A stretch of 64,000 nt of DNA from Halomonas jincaotanensis (GTDB lineage Bacteria; Pseudomonadota; Gammaproteobacteria; Pseudomonadales; Halomonadaceae): NCBI RefSeq assembly GCF_018448785.1, contig NZ_JAHCLU010000007.1, forward strand, positions 62,001-126,000, read 5' to 3'. Position 1 is the first letter of the stretch. Each line of letters starts with the position of its first letter. The position numbers and the translations under genes are program-made. Shown piece after piece: positions 8,789-15,476 of the stretch. The notes under the pieces were generated by a model that saw only the letters and a list, made by a program, of their open reading frames with translations, did no database searches and was not told where the DNA came from.

Positions 8789-9469
8789 ATGATGAAGCCA
8801 CGTCTCCCTTACTCGCACGCCGATACCTTGGGCGAAGCCAGGCTAACAGTATTGGGCGGCCGTAACGTCCTCTTCGTAATGGCGGCGGACGCCGAATACG
8901 GCCCGCACCTCAAGCAGCATTTCGCCCCTTTGATATCCGGCGTCGGGCCCGTCGAGGCGGCCGTCCAGCTCACCGCTGCCCTTGCCGAGCTTGAGCAGCG
9001 CGAGCGCCTGCCGGACTTGGTGGTATCGCTGGGCTCGGCCGGTAGCCGGGTTCTCGAGCAGACCGAGATCTATCAGGCGACTTCTGTGTCTTACCGCGAC
9101 ATGGATGCCTCGCCACTCGGATTCGAGAAGGGGGTCACGCCCTTTCTCGACCTGCCCGCGACCGTCCCGCTGCCTTTGCGCGTTCCCAGCATCCGTAAGG
9201 CCTCGCTGTCGACTGGCGCCAATATCGTTTCGGGCTCAGCCTATGACGCCATCGCCACCGACATGGTGGACATGGAAAGCTATGCCTGCCTGCGCGCCTG
9301 CATGCGCTTCGACGTGCCGCTTGTCGTCCTGCGCGGCATTTCCGACGGCAAGTCGGAACTGCAACACATCGACGACTGGACCGAATACCTCCATGCCATC
9401 GACGAAAAGCTGGCCTTGGCCGTCGACCGCCTCGGCGAGGCGATCGCCGAAGGCCTATTGAAGCGCTGA
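8768..9469 (+). CDS. 5'-methylthioadenosine/S-adenosylhomocysteine nucleosidase
   Basis: Hydrolyses MTA and SAH to adenine and the thioribosyl or ribosylhomocysteine moiety in the methionine/SAM salvage cycle; cytosolic. The body matches the short MTAN branch common in alphaproteobacteria: LFVMAADAEYGPHL, then LISGVGPVEAA, SLGSAGSR, SYRDMDASPLGFEKG, DMVDMESYA with the substrate-binding Glu, and GISDGKSE with the catalytic Asp. The start is uncertain: ATG 8768 (MARQAAS) fits a possible insertion-sequence start region, ATG 8789 or 8792 are alternatives, and the frame is open back to 8726. The roughly 20 residues before the conserved core are not typical of the family. Monocistronic; the next gene points the other way. 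No ribosome site is convincing. Confidence 0.85.
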   Translation: MARQAASMMKPRLPYSHADTLGEARLTVLGGRNVLFVMAADAEYGPHLKQHFAPLISGVGPVEAAVQLTAALAELEQRERLPDLVVSLGSAGSRVLEQTEIYQATSVSYRDMDASPLGFEKGVTPFLDLPATVPLPLRVPSIRKASLSTGANIVSGSAYDAIATDMVDMESYACLRACMRFDVPLVVLRGISDGKSELQHIDDWTEYLHAIDEKLALAVDRLGEAIAEGLLKR

Positions 9470-9503
9470 CGCTGGCGGAATCAGGGCCGGTTACTCGCGA
9501 GAC

Positions 9504-9794
9504 TCAGACACCCAGCGCCTCCCGCTCGATGTAGGGCCTGAGCTCGGAGCGAAGCGCCTTGTCGGTTACCAGGTCCACGGGATGGCCCAGCAAATCCTCC
9601 AGGTAGAACTGCACCCCGAAATAGCGGGCTGAAGTCGCCGGGCCGTCGAAACTCACCAGGATATCGATATCGCTATCTTCTCGTGCCTCGTCACGGGCCA
9701 TGGAACCAAAAAGCGCTAATGAGGTTACACCGTACTCGCTGGACAGCGACGGCAGGTGCTCTCGCAACACTTTCAAGGCCTTGATTCTATTCAT
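9504..9794 (-). CDS. MNT-type minimal nucleotidyltransferase, orphan
   Basis: 96 residues with the nucleotidyltransferase signature GSMARDEAREDSDIDILV at about residues 30-47: the GS pair, then the two metal-binding Asp of DIDI, and a later VDLVTD segment with a possible third acidic residue. Such proteins usually act as MntA antitoxins that AMPylate a HEPN (HepT) toxin encoded next to them. Here no HEPN gene is visible: the sequence downstream on the same strand is only 34 bases before the converging nucleosidase gene, and the 230 bases upstream hold no HEPN motif. It may be a relic antitoxin or may act on a distant partner. Confidence 0.8.
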   Translation of the reverse strand: MNRIKALKVLREHLPSLSSEYGVTSLALFGSMARDEAREDSDIDILVSFDGPATSARYFGVQFYLEDLLGHPVDLVTDKALRSELRPYIEREALGV

Positions 9795-10024
9795 CTTACG
9801 CTACCTCAGCATAGGGGGCCTTCCGGGAACCTGATCGATATCGCCTTCCATCACTTAGCCTAGCATGGGTGGCAACATGGGACTGGCTGTTTGACAATCT
9901 TGGGGATCTGATCTTGCCCAGCACTGTATTCATAGTTCCTTGACCGACCCATTTCTCCTGATACGTTGATAGGTAAGGCGTCGGTATTGCTCTCTCCAGC
10001 GCGCGGCGAAAAAGGGACAACAAC

Positions 10025-11416
10025 ATGAACAAAACTGAGCAGTCGCTGCCGCAGCGCAAGAAGAGGTGGTACCAGACGGTTCCCGACCCCATGGTCCTGA
10101 TCTTCATGATCCTGCTGGCCACTTATGTCCTCACCTTCGTGGTGCCTGCCGGTGAGTATGAGCGGGTCGAGGAGGATGGCCGCACACGCGTGGTCCCGGA
10201 TTCCTTCGAGTACCTTCCCGATGTGGGCGCCATCTCGCCGTTCGATATCTTCGTGGCGGTTCCGCGCGGCCTCAATGAAGCGTCACTGTATCTCTTCATT
10301 GTGTTCATCGCCGGTGGCCTGTTCCATATCCTGCAACGTACTGGGGCGCTGGAGAATGCAATAGGCGTGGCGGTGAACCGCGTCGGTGTCGAACGTCGCA
10401 ATGTCATCATCACGGCCGGCACCTTTATCTATGGCTTCTTCGGCGTGGCCGTGGGCTTCGAGAACAACATCGCCCTGGTGCCCATCGCGGTGCTGATCGC
10501 CAGCGCCATCGGCTGTTCCAGCCTGGTCGGCACCTCCATGGCCGTCGGCGGCATCGGGATCGGCTTCGCACTTTCGCCAATCAACCCCTACACCGTGGGC
10601 GTGGCCCAGGGCATTGCCGAGCTACCCACTTTCTCCGGCGCCTGGCTGCGTACCCTGCTGGTGGTCGCTTCGCTGGCCTTGCTCGCGTTCTATATCTGCA
10701 AGTGGGTGGTCAAGATGGACTTCGAGGAACCGGACGACACCAAGGCCATGACCAAATCCCTGGATGAGTACCGGCTCTCGAAGCGCAACAAGTTGACTCT
10801 GGCCGTGTTCATACTGGGCCTGGCGGCGATGCTGGTGGGGGTTTTCACGCAAGGCTGGTATATCAATGAGATTGCCGGCATGTTCCTGTTGATCGCCATC
10901 GTGATCGGTATCGTCAACCGGCTCTCCGCCAACGAGATCGTCGCTCAGATGATGGAGGGGGCTTCCAAGGTCACGCCTGGAGCGCTGGTGATCGGCCTGG
11001 CCGCCTCCATTCAGGTGATCCTCAATCAAGCGCAGATCATCGATACCATTGTGTATGCGCTAAGCGGCCTTATTCAGGGGATCCCCGGCGCCATGTCGGC
11101 AATCATGGCCAGTATCGTGCAGGGGGTGATCAACCTTTTTGTGCCTTCCGGCTCCGGCCAGGCCCTGGTGACCATGCCGATTCTGATACCCGTGGCCGAT
11201 CTGGTAGGCATGAGCCGCCAATTAATGATCACCGCCTTCCAGGTGGGCGACGGCTTGACCAACCTGATCGTACCGACGTCCGGGGGCACCCTGGCCATGC
11301 TGGCTCTCGGGCGGGTCTCCTACGTGCAGTGGCTGAAGGCGATCCTGCCCTTCATGGTGCTGGTATACATGCTCGCCTGGGTCGGTTTGGTCATCGGGCA
11401 CTACGTCGGCTACTGA
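10025..11416 (+). CDS. YfcC-family transporter (C4-dicarboxylate anaerobic carrier superfamily)
   Basis: 463 residues, ATG preceded by AAGGGA. Opens with a short basic tail then VPDPMVLIFMILLATYVLTF, the usual start of YfcC/ArcD-like carriers in the DcuC-related family, and has about 11-12 hydrophobic segments. Conserved features include VPAGEYER, GFENNIALVPIAV, FALSPINPYTVGVAQ in the first half and FVPSGSGQALVTMPI and LTNLIVPTSGGTLAM in the second, matching the two re-entrant-type repeats of the superfamily. Substrates of this branch are usually amino acids, peptides or dicarboxylates; nothing here decides which. Its 3' end overlaps that of dmeF by 26 bases. Confidence 0.88.
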   Translation: MNKTEQSLPQRKKRWYQTVPDPMVLIFMILLATYVLTFVVPAGEYERVEEDGRTRVVPDSFEYLPDVGAISPFDIFVAVPRGLNEASLYLFIVFIAGGLFHILQRTGALENAIGVAVNRVGVERRNVIITAGTFIYGFFGVAVGFENNIALVPIAVLIASAIGCSSLVGTSMAVGGIGIGFALSPINPYTVGVAQGIAELPTFSGAWLRTLLVVASLALLAFYICKWVVKMDFEEPDDTKAMTKSLDEYRLSKRNKLTLAVFILGLAAMLVGVFTQGWYINEIAGMFLLIAIVIGIVNRLSANEIVAQMMEGASKVTPGALVIGLAASIQVILNQAQIIDTIVYALSGLIQGIPGAMSAIMASIVQGVINLFVPSGSGQALVTMPILIPVADLVGMSRQLMITAFQVGDGLTNLIVPTSGGTLAMLALGRVSYVQWLKAILPFMVLVYMLAWVGLVIGHYVGY

Positions 11417-12359
11417 AATCGTAATGGTGATGGCGAGGACATTGCTCCACTTCGAAAGTGAGATGAACGAGCTGTGGTAGTCGCTGGAGGATCTTGTCCC
11501 GATAGACATGTGGGGATGCCGGCTCGTCAGAGATCAGCGCAACGATCCCGGCATAGATACCCGGCCCGATCGACCAAATGTGAAGATCACTGATCCTATC
11601 GAACGAGCCGGTTTCAATGACCTCCCGCACCTCATCAACAAGATCGTGTTCCTGGCAGTCCAACAGCACTTGGCTGGTGTCGCGAAGCAATCCCCACGAC
11701 CATCGGGTAATCAGGATGGCCCCCACGATGCCCATCACCGGGTCCATCCACTGCCATGCCAGATACTTCGCCGCCAACAAGGCGACAATAGCCAGGAGGG
11801 AGGTCAAGGCGTCAGCCAGCACATGGAAATAGGCGGAACGGCGATTATGGTCATGCTCATGGTGATGTTGATGTTCGCCGTGTTCATGACCGTGGTCGTG
11901 GTCGTGCGAACCAAGGATCAAGGCAGAGATTCCATTGACGGCCAGCCCCACCACCGCCACCAGAATGGCGTTATCGAAAACGATAGCGACCGGGTTGAAG
12001 AAGCGATTGATGCTCTCGATGCCCATGTAAACGGCAAAGCCCATCAATAGTACCGCGCCGGTGAACCCGCCCAGCATGTTGACCTTCCCGGTACCGAAGC
12101 TAAAGCGATGATCCCCGGCATGTCGGCGAGCATAAGCATAGGCGAATACTGCGATTCCCAGCGCCGTCGCATGTGACCCCATGTGCAGGCCATCGGCCAG
12201 CAACGCCATCGAGCCATACACCACGCCGGCGACAATCTCGATGACCATCGTCACGATGGTCATGGCCACCACGATCAACGTACGACGCTCGCCCGAGCGT
12301 ACCTTGTCTTGGCCAAAGGTGTGGTCATGTTTCCAAGCGCTTATATCATGTGTATGCAT
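11391..12359 (-). CDS. dmeF: CDF-family Co/Ni efflux transporter DmeF
   Basis: 322 residues. The start HTHDISAWKHDHTFGQ is the hallmark of DmeF exporters. Six membrane segments follow, with the paired metal sites HMGSHATA in segment II (LADGLHMGSH) and HVLADALTS in segment V (YFHVLADAL). A long His/Asp/Glu-rich cytoplasmic loop (about residues 150-171) is expected to bind Co2+ or Ni2+. The C-terminal cytoplasmic domain ends in a further HHHYD cluster. Exports divalent cobalt/nickel from the cytosol in exchange for protons. ATG has GGGAG 5 bases upstream. No DmeR/RcnR-type regulator gene lies next to it, unlike in many genomes. 3' end overlaps the converging yfcC-like gene. Confidence 0.92.
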   Translation of the reverse strand: MHTHDISAWKHDHTFGQDKVRSGERRTLIVVAMTIVTMVIEIVAGVVYGSMALLADGLHMGSHATALGIAVFAYAYARRHAGDHRFSFGTGKVNMLGGFTGAVLLMGFAVYMGIESINRFFNPVAIVFDNAILVAVVGLAVNGISALILGSHDHDHGHEHGEHQHHHEHDHNRRSAYFHVLADALTSLLAIVALLAAKYLAWQWMDPVMGIVGAILITRWSWGLLRDTSQVLLDCQEHDLVDEVREVIETGSFDRISDLHIWSIGPGIYAGIVALISDEPASPHVYRDKILQRLPQLVHLTFEVEQCPRHHHYDFSSRRSAR

Positions 12360-12524
12360 CGGTGCTCCCGGTCATCGTCTGGGCTTGGTCCGAAAACTCA
12401 CTGAAGCACCGAGCGTCGCAACGGCACATCAGGGATGGCTTTCGCTTTTCCCCTTGCTTGCCCTCGTCAGGTAAGATGTCACGAACCGAGAATGCCTATC
12501 AATTCAACATTTGGAGCGTGCGCT

Positions 12525-12857
12525 ATGTTCATCGCCATGAATCGTTTCCGGGTCAATCCCGAGAGAGTGAAAGAGTTTGAGCAGATCTGGTTGGAGCGTG
12601 AAACCCACCTGCAGGGCCTGCCCGGTTTCGTCGAGTTCCATATGCTGCGCGGCCCTGAGGAGGAGGATCACGTGCTCTACGCTTCCCATACCATCTGGCG
12701 TTCGCGAGAGGATTTCGAGGCCTGGACGCACTCCGAAGCGTTTCGCGCTGCGCACGCCAATGCGGGCCAGAGTCGCCGCGAGGGGCTGTATCTCGGCCCG
12801 CCGAAGTTCGAGGGGTTCGAGGTCATCCAGACAATCAGCGAAGCGAACAACACCTGA
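12525..12857 (+). CDS. IsdG/HmoA-like antibiotic-biosynthesis-monooxygenase-fold protein
   Basis: 110 residues, ATG 12525 with GGAG upstream; the frame is open further back but family proteins start with MFIAMNRF. The ferredoxin-like ABM fold is typical of heme-degrading monooxygenases. The three residues that define IsdG activity (Asn7, Trp67, His77) have counterparts here: Asn6, Trp67 and His77, read directly from the translation. This supports oxidative opening of heme with release of iron rather than quinone or other ABM chemistry. The next gene, 17 bases on, encodes a CbiX-like chelatase, so both may handle tetrapyrroles and share one transcript. Confidence 0.82.
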   Translation: MFIAMNRFRVNPERVKEFEQIWLERETHLQGLPGFVEFHMLRGPEEEDHVLYASHTIWRSREDFEAWTHSEAFRAAHANAGQSRREGLYLGPPKFEGFEVIQTISEANNT

Positions 12858-12874
12858 GCGCGCCGAGGCCTGAT

Positions 12875-13765
12875 ATGCGAAGCCCTGCTATGCGAAAAAT
12901 CGTCCTTGTCGATAACGGCTCCTTGCGCCCACAGGCCACGCTCAATCTGCGTCGCCTCGCCCATTCCCTGAGCCAGGCCACCGGCGAGGCGGTCGAGGCC
13001 GCGTCGCTGCTGCACTCGTACAAGATTCCCGCCGAGAAGCTCGATGGTCATAAGGCCGTGTCGCTAGGGCCATTGGCCGAACGCTATGCGGCCGAGGGGG
13101 TTACCGAACTGCTGGTGCTGTCCTTCTTCTTCGGCCCCAGCCAGGCGCTGACCGGCTACCTGCCCGAACGCCTGGCCGAGGTACAGGCCAAATATCCGCA
13201 ACTGAGCGTCAAGGTGGCACTGCCCTTGGTCGACAGCCAGGCAACGGTGGACCTGCGCCTGGCGCAGCTGCTGGCGGACAATGTGCGCGAGCGCATGTCG
13301 GGGCTCTTAGTAGAAAAGGACTCGCGGCCGACGGTCGTGCTGGTCGATCACGGCAGCCCGATCCCGGAGGTCACGGCGGTGCGCAACTACCTTGCCGGCC
13401 AATTGAGCGTACTGCTGGCCGATGAGGCGAGTTGCGTCACGTTTGCCTCCATGGAGCGCCGCGACGGCGAGGCCTATCGCTTCAACGAGCCGCTACTGGA
13501 AGACCTTTTGGTTTCGCCGGCGCTGGCCCACAGCGACGTGATCCTATCCATGCTGTTTCTCTCCCCGGGACGCCACGCCGGCGAAGGGGGAGATATTGCC
13601 GAGATGTGCGAACAGGCAAAGTCCCGATCGCCCGGCCTGAGCGTCACCACGACGCGGCTGGTGGGTGAGAACGACGCCATCGTGGATATCCTCACGACCC
13701 GCTTGCAACAAGCGCTTGCTGGCGATCAGCTGTTGCTGGAACTGCCGCCCTCGTCTGGAACGTGA
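12875..13765 (+). CDS. Two-domain CbiX/SirB-like sirohydrochlorin chelatase-type protein
   Basis: 296 residues. Two class II chelatase-like domains in tandem: the first opens with KIVLVDNGSLRPQAT, the second at about residue 150 with VVLVDHGSPIPEV. In SirB/CbiX the corresponding HG motif holds the metal-binding His; here the first domain has Asn (DNGS) and only the second has His (DHGS), so the first copy may be structural. Also present are LSFFFGPSQ and SMLFLSPGRHAGEGGDI, the latter containing the second-half His expected near the active site. Might insert Fe or Co into sirohydrochlorin or a similar tetrapyrrole, but true substrates are unknown. Start ATG 12875 with GAGG upstream; ATG 12890 also possible. 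Follows the heme monooxygenase-like gene. Confidence 0.8.
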   Translation: MRSPAMRKIVLVDNGSLRPQATLNLRRLAHSLSQATGEAVEAASLLHSYKIPAEKLDGHKAVSLGPLAERYAAEGVTELLVLSFFFGPSQALTGYLPERLAEVQAKYPQLSVKVALPLVDSQATVDLRLAQLLADNVRERMSGLLVEKDSRPTVVLVDHGSPIPEVTAVRNYLAGQLSVLLADEASCVTFASMERRDGEAYRFNEPLLEDLLVSPALAHSDVILSMLFLSPGRHAGEGGDIAEMCEQAKSRSPGLSVTTTRLVGENDAIVDILTTRLQQALAGDQLLLELPPSSGT

Positions 13766-13840
13766 GGCAACGCCGTCGAGTAGGATGCGCCCGTGGACAG
13801 CGCCGGGTCGCCAGGCCCGCCACTGCCCACCGAAGCCGGG

Positions 13841-15463
13841 TCAGAACTGCAACCCGAGCGCGAAGCCGCCGAGCATGTAGCAGAACAAGGTGATCAAGGC
13901 GATCCCTATGATGTTGAGAACAACCCCTCCACGCGCCATCTGAGCGATAGTGACCGCGCCGGTGCCGAAGACGATGGCGTTCGGCGGCGTGCCGACCGGC
14001 AGCATGAAGGCGCAGGTCGCGGCGAAGGCCGCCGGGATGAGCAGCGTCATTGGGTCGGCGCCGATGCCCACCGCCACACCCCCAAGCACGGGAATGAAGG
14101 TCGCGGCCGTGGCGGTGTTGCTGGTCACCTCGGTGAGGAAGAGCACGAGCGTAGTTACCGCAGCGACCAGCAGCAGAATCGGCAGCACCTGAAGCCCGGT
14201 GATCTGCTCGCCGAACCAGCTGTCGAGGCCTGTCGCTGCCACCGCACCGGCGAGGCTGAGGCCGCCACCGAACAGCAGCAGCACACCCCAGGGCAACCCG
14301 TCCTCGGCATCCTGCCAAGTCAGTACCGCCTCGCTTCGGCCTCTGCCAGGCAGGATGAACATCGCGATGCCGGCGGCAATGGCGATGGCGGTGTCGTCGA
14401 GATCGCCCAGCGGCCCCATCATCTCCCCCACCCCCGGAAGGGTAGCGAGCAGTCCGGGTACGACCCAAAGGAAGGCCGCCGAGCCGAAGACGATCATCAC
14501 CATCTTCTCGCCCTGACTGAGCGGACCAAGCTTGTGGATCTCGCCGTCGATCATCTCCTTGCCGCCGGGGATATCGGCGATGTCGAACCGGTAGAGCACG
14601 CGGGTCATCAGCACCCAACCTACCAGGATGAAGGTGAAGGCCAGCGGCAAGCCGAGCATCATCCACTCAAGGAAGCCTATGTTACGGCCTAACTCGTCGG
14701 CGGCGTAACCAGCGACGATGGCGTTCGGCGGGCTGCCGAGCAGGGTGCCGAGGCCACCCATGCTCGCCGACCAGGCGATCGCCAGGAGCAGGCAGACCCC
14801 GAACCGCTTGATGTTGTCGTCGAAAATGAAGTCCACGTGGCCGGCCCGATGATGATCGTGCTCGTGGCCAGCGGGGTCGTGGCCTGGAGAGGGCGTTACC
14901 GCGGACTCGCCGCTGCGCTCCGCCACCAGGCGGAGTACGGATAGCCCGATCGGCAGCATCATCAGTGTCGTCGCGGTGTTCGAGACCCACATCGACAGAA
15001 AGCCCGTGGCGAGCATCATCCCGAGTACAATCCGCTTGGGCTCGACGCCGACCCGGGCGAGCGTCAGCAGCGCGATGCGTCGGTGGAGGTTCCATTTTTC
15101 CATCGCGATGGCGATCAAGAAGCCACCGAGGAACAGAAACACGATGGAGCTGGCGTAGGGCGCCGTGGCCTCACCCACGGTCCGCGCCGTCAGCATCGGG
15201 ATCAGCACGATCGGCAGCAGGGATGTGGCCGATAGCGGGATCGCCTCGGTCATCCACCAGATCGCCATCAGGGTGGCGATCGTCGCGACCCAGCGCGCGT
15301 CCGACGACAGGTTCTCGGCGAAGCCCATGGCGACCCAAACCAGCAACGCCATGATCAAGCCGAAGGCGCGCAGGCCCCACGTCATCTTCGCGGATCGCCC
15401 GCCGGGCCCGTCACCCCCGGACAATTCCTCGTACCCTTCTTGTTTGCTTGGTTGTTCGGCCAT
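13841..15463 (-). CDS. DASS (SLC13) family Na+-coupled dicarboxylate/anion symporter
   Basis: 540 residues, strong site GGGAGGA before ATG. Inner-membrane carrier with about 11-12 segments and the two SNT signatures that bind Na+ and substrate carboxylates: SNTATT at 161-166 and TSNTATAAT in the second half, plus LPVGTPPNAI near the C-terminus. Family members import succinate, malate, fumarate, citrate or sulfate. Last gene of the maeB-aceE-aceF-lpdA operon, 13 bases after lpdA, which favours malate/C4-dicarboxylate as substrate (inference). Odd feature: a His-rich cytoplasmic or periplasmic loop at residues 195-209 (HDPAGHEHDHHRAGH) not usual in the family. A much-deleted paralogue lies at the head of the same operon. 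Confidence 0.9.
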   Translation of the reverse strand: MAEQPSKQEGYEELSGGDGPGGRSAKMTWGLRAFGLIMALLVWVAMGFAENLSSDARWVATIATLMAIWWMTEAIPLSATSLLPIVLIPMLTARTVGEATAPYASSIVFLFLGGFLIAIAMEKWNLHRRIALLTLARVGVEPKRIVLGMMLATGFLSMWVSNTATTLMMLPIGLSVLRLVAERSGESAVTPSPGHDPAGHEHDHHRAGHVDFIFDDNIKRFGVCLLLAIAWSASMGGLGTLLGSPPNAIVAGYAADELGRNIGFLEWMMLGLPLAFTFILVGWVLMTRVLYRFDIADIPGGKEMIDGEIHKLGPLSQGEKMVMIVFGSAAFLWVVPGLLATLPGVGEMMGPLGDLDDTAIAIAAGIAMFILPGRGRSEAVLTWQDAEDGLPWGVLLLFGGGLSLAGAVAATGLDSWFGEQITGLQVLPILLLVAAVTTLVLFLTEVTSNTATAATFIPVLGGVAVGIGADPMTLLIPAAFAATCAFMLPVGTPPNAIVFGTGAVTIAQMARGGVVLNIIGIALITLFCYMLGGFALGLQF

Positions 15464-15476
15464 TTGTATGTCCTCC

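Noticed and set aside
9796..10122. Minus-strand ORF of 108 codons between the MNT gene and the YfcC-type gene, checked as a HEPN toxin
   Set aside because: No R-X4-6-H HEPN motif, composition not protein-like, and it runs into the start of the YfcC-type gene on the other strand.
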